In this document: positions 19,801-28,536 of the stretch, piece after piece
Position numbering within the stretch: the first letter of the stretch is position 1
Layout: each line of letters begins with the position of its first letter
From: Methylocystis sp. KS32
GTDB taxonomy: Bacteria > Pseudomonadota > Alphaproteobacteria > Rhizobiales > Beijerinckiaceae
NCBI GenBank assembly: GCA_002862095.1
Contig: PHSQ01000001.1
Location: 1,054,001-1,118,000 of the forward strand
DNA length: 64,000 nt
Direction of reading: 5' to 3'
Notes under the pieces: model-generated
Databases searched by the model: none
What the model saw: the letters and a program-made list of their open reading frames with translations, nothing else
What the model was told of the DNA's origin: nothing
Made by a program: the position numbers and the translations under genes

Positions 19801-20005
19801 TACTGCGTCGCAAAGCAGAAATCGGAGCGGTAAAGGGGCGCCATTGCGAGCGAAACAATCCATTGGCGGCGCCAGTCCCTCTCGCCTTGTCCGTGCTCGC
19901 AAGAATGCTCGAAACCATTCGGCCTCGACCCTGCGGCTCCGGATTGCTTCGCTCGCAATGTCGACTCCGCCGCCGGACCCGTTTACGACGTGGTGGAAGT
20001 CGAAG
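19801..20005 (+). repeat. dispersed palindromic repeat family 1, copy A
   Basis: cattgcgagcgaaacaatccattgg...ccggattgcttcgctcgcaatgtcgac; shares flanks (actgcgtc, cggagcggtaa, agtcc.ctcgcctt, cccgtttacgacg) with copies at 52.6 and 59.1 kb. Confidence 0.8.
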
Positions 20006-20178
20006 CATGAAAATGGAGCGACAACTCGGCCGCGAGCAGGCCGCGCGGGCCGGGTTATCGGATTCGAACGATGGAAAGTAATTGATAATGTTTATATTTA
20101 ATTTTGTGACCATCGCCGGAGCCGTCTTCACAAGAAGGGCTTGCGGGAACCGCTAATCGGCGCCATGTTTGAGCGAAT

Positions 20179-20466
20179 ATGACTGACTCACATGAATCCA
20201 AGCTGGTCGAAGCGCTGAGGAAGGTCGATGTCCACGGGGACATTGCTCCAGCTCACGTTCAAGACCCCATGACAATGGTTCTGCGCCAGACCGCCATACA
20301 GGCGGATCTCATGCGCTGGGACGACAGTCGCGGCCATTATGTGCTGACAGGCACGGGCCGCATTCGTATAACGGCGCGCAACCGGGCGCCAGGCTCGGTG
20401 CTCCGCTTCAGGAAGCGCGAGGAAATCGAGGAAGCCGCTAAACAGCAGCAGCGCCTTGCCGATTAA
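20179..20466 (+). CDS. hypothetical protein, 95 aa
   Basis: Intact ORF; ends 4 bp into the convergent helicase gene. Confidence 0.65.
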   Translation: MTDSHESKLVEALRKVDVHGDIAPAHVQDPMTMVLRQTAIQADLMRWDDSRGHYVLTGTGRIRITARNRAPGSVLRFRKREEIEEAAKQQQRLAD

Positions 20467-22232
20467 GGCTTTTCCTTGCCCTTTCGTCCGGGGGAAGAGC
20501 GACCAGCGGCGTGGCGACGCTCATGAGTCTGACCGCTAGGACTTTTCAGCCGTTCGATCTTTATTGGTTCGCCTCCCGGACGGGCAATGTTTGCGCGAAA
20601 GCGGTCCGCCACGCTCTGCGCCACCTCGAACTGCGTTTCGTGCTCGAAAATGCGAATGGCGCCGATGTCCTGCCGCTTGATGTCGCCTTTTCGGCAAAGC
20701 ATGGGAAGCAGCCACTTCGGGTCAGCGTTCTTTTTTCGCCCGATATCGAGCTTGAACCAGACCGATGCTTCGGGGAAGCGGGAGGCAGGGGCATGGTTGC
20801 GGGGGGACGGGGTGTCGTTGCGGCGCGGTTCACGTGATCGCTGCTGTCGTTCCTCGCCGGGGTCGCAAACATCCTCAACCGCGGGCAGGCGCGAATAATA
20901 GAGCTTTATGAGCGCCGCGGCGAGCCGCTCGGGCGTACTGCCTTTCAGGAGAAGGCGACCAAGTGCGAGTTCTTGTTCCGTGGGGGCGTCCGAAAGCAAA
21001 GGATCCTTGAGCAGGCGTTCCTGATCCAGTTTGCGAATTTCGTCGGCGGTCGGCGGCCCGCCCCAAATAGCGCGCACGCCGGCTTCCTTGAGCAAAATTT
21101 CGAGGCGACGCCGACGCGACGCCGACGCCAGCAAGACGCTCACTCCCTTGCGGCCCGCTCGCCCGGTTCGGCCGCTACGATGTTGCAGAGTCTCCGCGTC
21201 GCTCGGCAGTTCAGCGTGGATCACGAGGCCGAGATTCGGCAGGTCAATGCCGCGCGCGGCGACGTCGGTCGCCACGCAGACGCGAGCGCGTCCGTCTCGC
21301 AATGCCTGCATGGACTGATTGCGCTCGTGCTGGCTGAGTTCTCCCGACAAAAGCACGGCGGCGAAGCCCCGTTCAATGAGGGTGGCGTGCAGGTGTCGCA
21401 CCGATTCCCGGGTATTGCAAAATACGATGGCCGTCGGCGCTTCGGTGAAGCGAAGCAGATTGACCACCGCAAGCTCGATTTCGTTGGGCGCGACCCGGAT
21501 CGCGCGATATTCGATGTCCGCATGCCCGCTCTCGCCGCCCTCAACCTCGATGCGTAATGGATTTTGTTGATAGCGCCGGGCCAGCGCCGCGATGGATTTC
21601 GGCATGGTGGCGGAGAACAACAGCGTCCGTCGCTCCGCCGGCGTCGCCTCCAGGATGAATTCGAGATCTTCCCGAAAGCCCATGTCGAGCATTTCGTCGG
21701 CTTCGTCGAGGGCTACGACCTTGAGGGAGGAGGCGTTCAGGGCGCCGCGCTCGATGTGATCGCGCAGACGACCGGGGGTTCCCACGACAATATGCCCCCC
21801 ATCGGCCAGTTGGCGCCGCTCGAAATGAGGGTTCATTCCGCCGACGCAGGCGACGACGCGGGCCTGGGCGTAACCGTAGAGCCATTCCAGCTCGCGCTGG
21901 ACTTGCTGCGCCAGTTCTCTCGTCGGAGCAATGACGAGTGCGAGCGGGATCCCTGCGGGCGGCAGCGTTTCGGCGTCGCCGAGGAGAGTGGAAGCCATGG
22001 CGAGGCCAAAGGCGACCGTCTTCCCAGAACCGGTTTGCGCGGACACCAGAATGTCTCGTCCCGCGGCCTCGGGCGTGAGCACCGCAGACTGGACGGGGGT
22101 TAGGTCATTGTAGTTGCGCTCCTTGAGAGCGCGGGCCAGCAGGGGGCTGGTGAGCGGAAATGTCACTTGAGTTTCGCCTTTATGGAATGCGGCTAAGTTT
22201 ATGCGTCGGCTCGCTGCGAGATCGGCGAGCAA
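20463..22232 (-). CDS. DEAD-box RNA helicase with DbpA-type RNA-binding domain
   Basis: SAQTGSGKTVAFGLAMA, VVALDEADEMLDMGF, LLFSATMPK, HRSGRTGRAGRKG; C-terminal VWFKLDIGRKKNADPKWLLPMLCRKGDIKRQDIGAI. Confidence 0.93.
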   Translation of the reverse strand: MLADLAASRRINLAAFHKGETQVTFPLTSPLLARALKERNYNDLTPVQSAVLTPEAAGRDILVSAQTGSGKTVAFGLAMASTLLGDAETLPPAGIPLALVIAPTRELAQQVQRELEWLYGYAQARVVACVGGMNPHFERRQLADGGHIVVGTPGRLRDHIERGALNASSLKVVALDEADEMLDMGFREDLEFILEATPAERRTLLFSATMPKSIAALARRYQQNPLRIEVEGGESGHADIEYRAIRVAPNEIELAVVNLLRFTEAPTAIVFCNTRESVRHLHATLIERGFAAVLLSGELSQHERNQSMQALRDGRARVCVATDVAARGIDLPNLGLVIHAELPSDAETLQHRSGRTGRAGRKGVSVLLASASRRRRLEILLKEAGVRAIWGGPPTADEIRKLDQERLLKDPLLSDAPTEQELALGRLLLKGSTPERLAAALIKLYYSRLPAVEDVCDPGEERQQRSREPRRNDTPSPRNHAPASRFPEASVWFKLDIGRKKNADPKWLLPMLCRKGDIKRQDIGAIRIFEHETQFEVAQSVADRFRANIARPGGEPIKIERLKSPSGQTHERRHAAGRSSPGRKGKEKP

Positions 22233-22541
22233 TCAAGACTCGAGCATTGGCGCGTAGGTCCGCTTGATCGCATCCCAGTTGCGGGCGTCCCTGATATTGT
22301 CCGCAAGCGCCAGGCCCTTCGGGGTTAGTTTTCGGAATAGCCAGGCGTTCTGGTAAGGCCCGGGGCCGTCGATGAAACCTTGCGCGAGCAACAGGTCCAG
22401 ATGCGCGCCGATTATCTCGGGAGCTTGCCCGATGCGTTCGGCGAAGTGGTCGAGTTCAAGAAAAATCGGTTCGGGCGGCGAGCGCTCGATTGGTTCGAGC
22501 GCCAGCATCAAATACCTGAGCAGATCGACGTCGCGGCGCAT
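22233..22541 (-). CDS. DUF2513-like small protein
   Basis: MRRDVDLLRYLMLALEPIE...HLDLLLAQGFIDG...LTPKGLALADNIRD. Confidence 0.55.
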   Translation of the reverse strand: MRRDVDLLRYLMLALEPIERSPPEPIFLELDHFAERIGQAPEIIGAHLDLLLAQGFIDGPGPYQNAWLFRKLTPKGLALADNIRDARNWDAIKRTYAPMLES

Positions 22542-22552
22542 TCAATCGCCTA

Positions 22553-22587
22553 GCGTGATAAGGATACCTTGGGTAAGCTTATCACGC
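22553..22587. promoter_or_regulatory. inverted repeat in fabI-DUF2513 gap
   Basis: GCGTGATAAG - 15 nt - CTTATCACGC, perfect 10-bp arms, 12 bp upstream of the DUF2513-like start. Confidence 0.6.
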
Positions 22588-22613
22588 GGACCAGCAAATT
22601 GCTCGTCCGACAA

Positions 22614-23480
22614 TTACTTTTCGGCGGGCAGCAAGGCCAGCAGATCGGCCATTTTCGAGGCGGCCGAGGGGTTCATCATGCCGACGACGTGATAACCCGC
22701 GTCGACATGGAGAACTTCGCCCGATACGCCGCGAGACATCGGAGACAACAGATAAACCGCCGTTTCGCCGACTTCCTCGATGGTGACGATGCGGCGCAGC
22801 GGCGAGTTGTACTCGTTCCACCTCAGAATATAGCGGAAGTCGCCGATGCCGGAGGCCGCCAGCGTCTTGATTGGTCCGGCTGATATGGCGTTGACGCGTA
22901 TATTCTTAACGCCGAGATCGGCCGCGAGATAGCGAACCGACGCCTCCAGCGCCGCCTTCGCCACGCCCATGACGTTGTAATGCGGCATCCACTTCTCGGC
23001 GCCATAGTAGGTCAAAGTGAGGAGAGAGCCTCCGTCCTTTAGCAATTTTTCGGCGCGTTGCGCGATGGCGGTGAAGGAATAACATGAGATGGCGAGAGAT
23101 TGAGTGAAGTTATCGAGCGTCGTATCGACATAGCGGCCGTCGAGCTGATCCTTGTCCGAATAAGCGAGACAATGGACGACGAAATCGAGCTTACCCCAAA
23201 GTCTTTCAACCTCCGCGAAAACGGCGTCGATAGTGTCTGCTTCGGAGACGTCGCAGCGGCCGACGACCGTAGCCCCAAGCTCCATGGCGAGGGGCCGAAC
23301 GCGCTTTTCCAAAGCCTCGACCTGATAAGTCAGCGCCAGCTCCGCGCCCGCGTCCCGCGCCGCCTTGGCGATGCCCCATGCGATGGAGCGGTTGTTGGCG
23401 ACGCCGAGAATGAGGCCTTTTTTGCCGGCCAGCACACCACTGAAACCCGCGGGAGTTGATGGCGATCCTTGTTCAGTCAT
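22614..23480 (-). CDS. fabI: enoyl-[acyl-carrier-protein] reductase (NADH)
   Basis: GKKGLILGVANNRSIAWGIAKA, LTYYGAEKWMPHYNVMGVAKAALEASVRYLAADLG. Confidence 0.95.
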   Translation of the reverse strand: MTEQGSPSTPAGFSGVLAGKKGLILGVANNRSIAWGIAKAARDAGAELALTYQVEALEKRVRPLAMELGATVVGRCDVSEADTIDAVFAEVERLWGKLDFVVHCLAYSDKDQLDGRYVDTTLDNFTQSLAISCYSFTAIAQRAEKLLKDGGSLLTLTYYGAEKWMPHYNVMGVAKAALEASVRYLAADLGVKNIRVNAISAGPIKTLAASGIGDFRYILRWNEYNSPLRRIVTIEEVGETAVYLLSPMSRGVSGEVLHVDAGYHVVGMMNPSAASKMADLLALLPAEK

Positions 23481-23568
23481 CTAAAATTCCGTTTTTTCGC
23501 AGAGTTCCGCCGCTTCTTGCGACGTGGGCCGTTTAGCGCGGTTTTGGTGGGAAGGGAACCCTTACGGA

Positions 23569-23802
23569 TTAACCCATCATTCTCAGCGCAAGAATGAAAA
23601 GGCCGAACAGCGCAGCCGAGACCACTGTCGTAAGCGCGGCCTTTTTAAGCAGCATCGGCGCCATGGGGGCGCCGGGGTCGGAGCCAGGCGGCGTTTCGCC
23701 TTCTTCATGCAGCGAACGAACGCCGAGCGGTAGAATGGCGAAGAGGACGATCCACCACATCGTGAAATAGACCGCCACCGCGACAGAGGTTTGGATGGGC
23801 AT
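23569..23802 (-). CDS. DUF1467 family membrane protein
   Basis: YFTMWWIVLFAILPLGVRSLHEEGETPPGSDPGAP. Confidence 0.85.
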   Translation of the reverse strand: MPIQTSVAVAVYFTMWWIVLFAILPLGVRSLHEEGETPPGSDPGAPMAPMLLKKAALTTVVSAALFGLFILALRMMG

Positions 23803-23824
23803 GGGAGCGCCTTCCCGAAGCGGC

Positions 23825-24229
23825 TTACGCTTGTTCGAGTTCCACAAGCGTGCCGCAGAAGTCCTTTGGATGAAGAAAAAGAACCGGCTTTCCGTGGGCG
23901 CCGATCTTGGGTGACCCGTCCCCCAGCACGCGAGCTCCTTCTCTCTTCAGATGGTCGCGCGTCTTGATGATATCGTCGACCTCATAGCAGACGTGGTGAA
24001 TTCCGCCCGCGGGGTTCTTTTCGACGAAGCCTGCGATCGGAGAGTTTTCGCCATAAGGCTCCATTAGTTCGATCTTGGTGTTCGGCAGTTCCACAAAAAC
24101 GACCTTCACGCCATGCTCCGCCACGACCTCCGGCGGCTTTACTTTGGCGCCGAGCGTCGAGGCGTAGATTTTCGAGGCCTGTTCGACGTCAGCGACGGCT
24201 ATGGCGACGTGATTGAGGCGTCCGATCAT
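23825..24229 (-). CDS. mce: methylmalonyl-CoA epimerase
   Basis: LNHVAIAVADVEQASKIYASTLGAKV...IHHVCYEVDDI...GKPVLFLHPKDFCGTLVELEQ. Confidence 0.93.
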   Translation of the reverse strand: MIGRLNHVAIAVADVEQASKIYASTLGAKVKPPEVVAEHGVKVVFVELPNTKIELMEPYGENSPIAGFVEKNPAGGIHHVCYEVDDIIKTRDHLKREGARVLGDGSPKIGAHGKPVLFLHPKDFCGTLVELEQA

Positions 24230-24411
24230 TTTCCAATGCTCCTCCCCGGAACGATTAACCGACCTGTAGGCGAAAATGCGTCCCTATGAAAGGCCCGCGC
24301 ACGGTTTCGACGCTATCAGCGGACCCCGCAAAAAGAAAGGAAGCGGCGGACGCCGCTTCCTCCTCGGGGCGATCGATGAAGCCGTTCGCCCGGCTGTTTC
24401 TACTAACGGTC

Positions 24412-25278
24412 TTAGCGGACCGGGGGCAACTTGCTGGGGTTAGGCGGGTTGAGGCAGGTCGGATGTCCCCAGCCGCCGGCGCTTACGCCATTGCCGCCGA
24501 CCGTTCCGCCAATATTAGCGGGAATGTCGAAAACAATGTTGTCGGGACGATTGACGTCCCCGGAGACGCCGCCAATTCCCCCGGTTTTGAGATAATCGAA
24601 GCCCAGATTATGGCGCACTTGCCAGGCGATCATGTGATCGGTGCAGGAAGTATCGCCGCTCACGCCGAGGGCGCCGACCTTTTTGCCGGCGCCGTCATAA
24701 AGGGCGAGGCCGCCGCCGAAGACATTGATTCCGCCGATCGGCCGGCCAACCAGCGGATCGGAAGGAGTGCCGAAAAGCGTGGCGTTAGGCGTCGATCCAT
24801 CCGGATTGTGATAGGCGCCGTTGGTGTCGACTGGATTGCTGAACTGGAGCCCCATCAGGCTGCCGCCATCGCGGACGGCGGAAAAAAGATTTGCGGTAGA
24901 CAGCGCAAGCTTGCCGTTCGAGCTGGCTGCTCCTGCTCCTGGCGCGCCAAGACTAAGGCTGTTGGCCGTGGCGGCTTTCTGAGCCGAAATTATTCTACTG
25001 GCGAGCCATTGATCAGTGTAACCGACGCCCGAGTAAGCGACTGCGCAGACGGTGCCGTCGTTGGCCACGCCAGTCGCCCACATGTTGAAGCCCAGGCCGC
25101 CGTTGATGCCCGACTGAACGGCCGTCACGAGCGCGGCCTTGAGGACGGAATTGTATGTCGCATATTGGCTCGGCGACAGATTTGCGCATGTCTGCGGCAG
25201 AGTGGCCGCTACGGCCGACTGAGCCATCGAACTCGCGCTGATCGTCGCGATAGCGGCGATAACCAGTTTTTTCCACAT
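24412..25278 (-). CDS. secreted GlcG/HbpS-like heme-binding family protein
   Basis: Signal peptide; GGLALYDGAGKKVGALGVSGDTSCTDHMIAWQVRHNLG. Confidence 0.75.
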   Translation of the reverse strand: MWKKLVIAAIATISASSMAQSAVAATLPQTCANLSPSQYATYNSVLKAALVTAVQSGINGGLGFNMWATGVANDGTVCAVAYSGVGYTDQWLASRIISAQKAATANSLSLGAPGAGAASSNGKLALSTANLFSAVRDGGSLMGLQFSNPVDTNGAYHNPDGSTPNATLFGTPSDPLVGRPIGGINVFGGGLALYDGAGKKVGALGVSGDTSCTDHMIAWQVRHNLGFDYLKTGGIGGVSGDVNRPDNIVFDIPANIGGTVGGNGVSAGGWGHPTCLNPPNPSKLPPVR

Positions 25279-25666
25279 GAAGCATTCCCCTGTGTAAGAA
25301 AATCTCGTTTGCTGTTTGATGGCGACCGCGCTGCCAGCGGCTCATGAACAGAATGACTTTTTTTTTATGAATCTGACGGCTAGCGCCGCCTATTAGACTG
25401 TCGTTTCCGCTGTGACGCTCGAATCGCCTCGTAACTTTGCGACAAGTCTAGTTAATTTACAAGGATACCAAGAATTATTGTTCAATATTTGCACGCACGG
25501 CAAGTTTTGATCGTGATGCGATTTAATTCCACGTAATATTGAATAAGTTATTGATTTGTAGGGCAGATAAAATCAAGGAGAAATATTCGAATGGTGATGC
25601 CAAAAATTACTTAATGGCTGAAATTGCTATATGTTCTCTTGGCTCCAAGGGGGGTAGGTTCTTGAA

Positions 25667-27088
25667 CTACGCGCGCCTGACCACTCGAGCCGCGAAAAAT
25701 CCGTCTACTCCCGCGAGGCGAGGCTCCGGATCGGGCAGCATGGTTGGGACAGTGCGCAAATCGCCCTCATTGGTCACGAATTCGGCCGGGATCATCTCGT
25801 CCTTCGGATCGAGAGGGTCGCGCCTGAAATCGGGGTTGCGGCGCAGGAAGGATGCGATTTGCAGTTCCCCTTCCTCCGGCTCCAGCGAGCAGGTGCAGTA
25901 AACAATTCTGCCTCCCGCCTTCGTCAGCGCGGCCGCGCGCTCGAGCATTTTCGCCTGGATCGCCGCCAGGCCCTCGATATCGCCGGGCTTCTTGGTCCAG
26001 GGCACGTCGGGGTGACGCCGGATGGTGCCAGTGGCGGAGCATGGAGCGTCAAGCAGGATCGCGTCGAAAGGGGCCGCCGAAAAGCTTGTCGCGTCCGCTA
26101 CTGCGACCTCGGCGTGAAGTTTCAAGCGATTCAGGTTTCCCGCCAACACCTTGAGCCTCTCCGCCGAACGGTCGAGGGCCACGACGTGAGCGCCGGATAG
26201 GGCGAGTTGGGCGGTTTTGCCGCCCGGCGCGGCGCACATGTCGAGGACACGCTCTTCGGGCTTTGCGTGCAGGAAGCGCGCCGGCAATGCGGCGGCTGCG
26301 TCCTGCACCCACCATTCGCCCGCCGCATAGCCTTCGAGGTTAACGATTGGCGTGCGCTCGACGAGGCGAACAGAACCCGTGGGCAACAAGACTCCGTTCA
26401 ATCGCGTCGCCCACGACGTCGCATCGGTCTTGATCGAGAGATCGAGCGGAGGCTCCAGCATATGAATGGCGCAAATCGCCTTCGACGCGGCCTCTCCGTA
26501 GAACTTGCGCCAGCGCTGGGCGAGCCAGGGCGGAGCGTCATATGCTCCGCTCGTCGCCAAACCCAGAAATTCTTCGCGGCGGCGCTGAAGATTTCGAAGC
26601 ACCGCATTGACCAGGCCCGCGAACCCAGCGCTCTTGGGCTCCAACCGCACCGCGCGAACGGCGAGATCGACCGCTGCGTGATCGGCGGCGTCGAGGAAGA
26701 GAATTTGGGCGGCGGCCGCGATCAGGGGCCATTCCAGTCGCGCCGCTTGCCTTGGCAAGCCTTTCTCCATCAGAATGGAGAGCGCCTTTCGGATGACGCC
26801 TAGCCGACGCAGGGCGGTCGTGGCGATCGAACGCACGAGGGCGACGTCGCGCGCGTCGAGGCCGGTCAGACGCGCGGGAACCGCGAGCGGCGAAAAACAT
26901 TCGTCCAGGCGGTGGCCGCCATGCACGATGTCCGCGATGATATGGGCGGCGGCGATGCGCGCCGGCAGGCCCGGCACTTTCATGGCTTCGGCCTCGCGCG
27001 CCGCATCGGCGGGGATGAAGCCTGGCCGGTTGGCCGCTCGGTTTATGGGGTTGGCTCGCCTCGCGAATGGTTTAGAATTATCGCTCAC
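25667..27088 (-). CDS. rsmB: RsmB/NOP family 16S rRNA m5C methyltransferase
   Basis: NusB-like N-domain; VLDMCAAPGGKTAQLA, AILLDAPCSATGTIRRHPD, YCTCSLEPEEGE. Confidence 0.92.
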   Translation of the reverse strand: MSDNSKPFARRANPINRAANRPGFIPADAAREAEAMKVPGLPARIAAAHIIADIVHGGHRLDECFSPLAVPARLTGLDARDVALVRSIATTALRRLGVIRKALSILMEKGLPRQAARLEWPLIAAAAQILFLDAADHAAVDLAVRAVRLEPKSAGFAGLVNAVLRNLQRRREEFLGLATSGAYDAPPWLAQRWRKFYGEAASKAICAIHMLEPPLDLSIKTDATSWATRLNGVLLPTGSVRLVERTPIVNLEGYAAGEWWVQDAAAALPARFLHAKPEERVLDMCAAPGGKTAQLALSGAHVVALDRSAERLKVLAGNLNRLKLHAEVAVADATSFSAAPFDAILLDAPCSATGTIRRHPDVPWTKKPGDIEGLAAIQAKMLERAAALTKAGGRIVYCTCSLEPEEGELQIASFLRRNPDFRRDPLDPKDEMIPAEFVTNEGDLRTVPTMLPDPEPRLAGVDGFFAARVVRRA

Positions 27089-27147
27089 TCGTATCCGCTC
27101 CGGCCCGAAAACGCCGAATCATAGCACAGGCCGGCCGTGCGCGGGTC

Positions 27148-27396
27148 ATGAAAGGGCAACATATGTGTGACGCCTCCGCGCCAGCGCCTGAAGATGAAAC
27201 AAAATATCCCGAATTGAAAGGCGTTGCGGGGACGCGGCGCCTCACCCCCGAGGCGGAGCGCGCCCTGGAGGAGGCTGCGCGGCGCCGGCGGCCCGCCGCA
27301 CCGTCCGCCCAACCGGAGGAAATCGGCGGCCGCAGCGGTTGGGATCCGGCGCGCTACGGCGATTGGGAGGTGAAAGGAATCGCCAGCGATTTTTGA
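27148..27396 (+). CDS. DUF1674 / succinate dehydrogenase assembly factor 4-like
   Basis: C-terminal GGRSGWDPARYGDWEVKGIASDF. Confidence 0.85.
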   Translation: MKGQHMCDASAPAPEDETKYPELKGVAGTRRLTPEAERALEEAARRRRPAAPSAQPEEIGGRSGWDPARYGDWEVKGIASDF

Positions 27397-27397
27397 T

Positions 27398-28198
27398 TCA
27401 CGCCACGCCCTGCGCGCGCAAGAAGGTCAGCGTTCGACGCCATGCGTCCCGAGCCGCCTCCGGCCGATAACTCTCGCGGTAATCAGCGAAGAATGCATGG
27501 GGCGCTCCGGGGTAGACGATGATTTCAGCAGGCGCGTCGACGTCGCGAAGCCTTGCTCGCATTTCTTCAACCTGGGCCAGGGGAATTGAGGGGTCGGCGC
27601 CGCCGTAAAGGCCGAGGACCGGCGTTTTTATCTCCTTGGCGACGTCAAGCGGCCAAAATGGCTGGTTTCCGGTTTTGTCGCCATCGAGTCGGCCGTACCA
27701 TGGGATCGCCGCTCGCAAATCGGGGTTGTGTCGCGCATACAGCCAGGTCATCCGGCCGCCCCAGCAAAAGCCCGTCATCGCCGTTCGTGAAGAGTCTCCT
27801 CCCGAGGCGGAGGCGAAAGTCAAGGTCGCGTCAAAGTCGTACATCACGTCCAAGTCTCGCGCTTTAAGAATGATTTCCCGGATCGCGGGGATGTCGGGCG
27901 CGCTCAAGGGATCGCCGACGCGGAAGAAATAGTCTGGGGCAATGGCGAGATAACCAAGAGAGGCGAAGCGGCGCGCGATATCGCGAATGTGTTCGTGCAG
28001 CCCAAATATTTCTTGTGCAATCAGTATGATCGGTAGAGTTGACGCGCCGGCCGGCTTGGCGAGATAGGCCGGCATTTCACCCGTGCGGGTCGCGATGTGA
28101 ACCACGTTGGCTTCAAGTCCCCCATCCGGGGTGACAATCCGCTGCGGCGAGATCGCGCCGACTGCTTTGGCGTAATCGGAGGGCGGGTTCCGGTTCAT
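27398..28198 (-). CDS. dienelactone hydrolase family protein
   Basis: IILIAQEIFGLHEHIRDIARRFA, MTGFCWGGRMTWLYA, YPGAPHAFFADYRESY. Confidence 0.92.
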   Translation of the reverse strand: MNRNPPSDYAKAVGAISPQRIVTPDGGLEANVVHIATRTGEMPAYLAKPAGASTLPIILIAQEIFGLHEHIRDIARRFASLGYLAIAPDYFFRVGDPLSAPDIPAIREIILKARDLDVMYDFDATLTFASASGGDSSRTAMTGFCWGGRMTWLYARHNPDLRAAIPWYGRLDGDKTGNQPFWPLDVAKEIKTPVLGLYGGADPSIPLAQVEEMRARLRDVDAPAEIIVYPGAPHAFFADYRESYRPEAARDAWRRTLTFLRAQGVA

Positions 28199-28536
28199 GG
28201 GTGACGCTCCGTAAGTAGGCAATAGTTAGAGCAGGAGATGATTTAAGCGTTCTTTGTGGGCTAAACCGGATCGCGCCGCTTCTCAAGCCGACAAAAGAAG
28301 CGTATATGCCGCCGCCGAACGTGAACTGAGCGCCTGGCCAAAACCTGGTTTCCAAGAACAGGCGCAAGCGAGAGAGGCCGGTCCGGAATAGCAGGCCGCT
28401 CGGCGGCTGGGAAAAACGCTCAAGCGCTTTTTGCGGAAAGGGCGGCCAAAGGCGGTCGCGAGGTCTTCGCACAGGGTCCAACAATCAGCGCCGACCCCCG
28501 TTCATATTCAGCTGAAGCAAATCATAAGGAACCTTC

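Noticed and set aside
24286-25347. 353-aa ORF antisense to the HbpS-like gene
   Set aside because: The minus-strand product has a signal peptide and family motif; the antisense ORF has neither.
28223-28536. Possible riboswitch upstream of kup
   Set aside because: Only weak hairpins (e.g. aaaaacgctcaagcgcttttt); no recognisable conserved riboswitch core.
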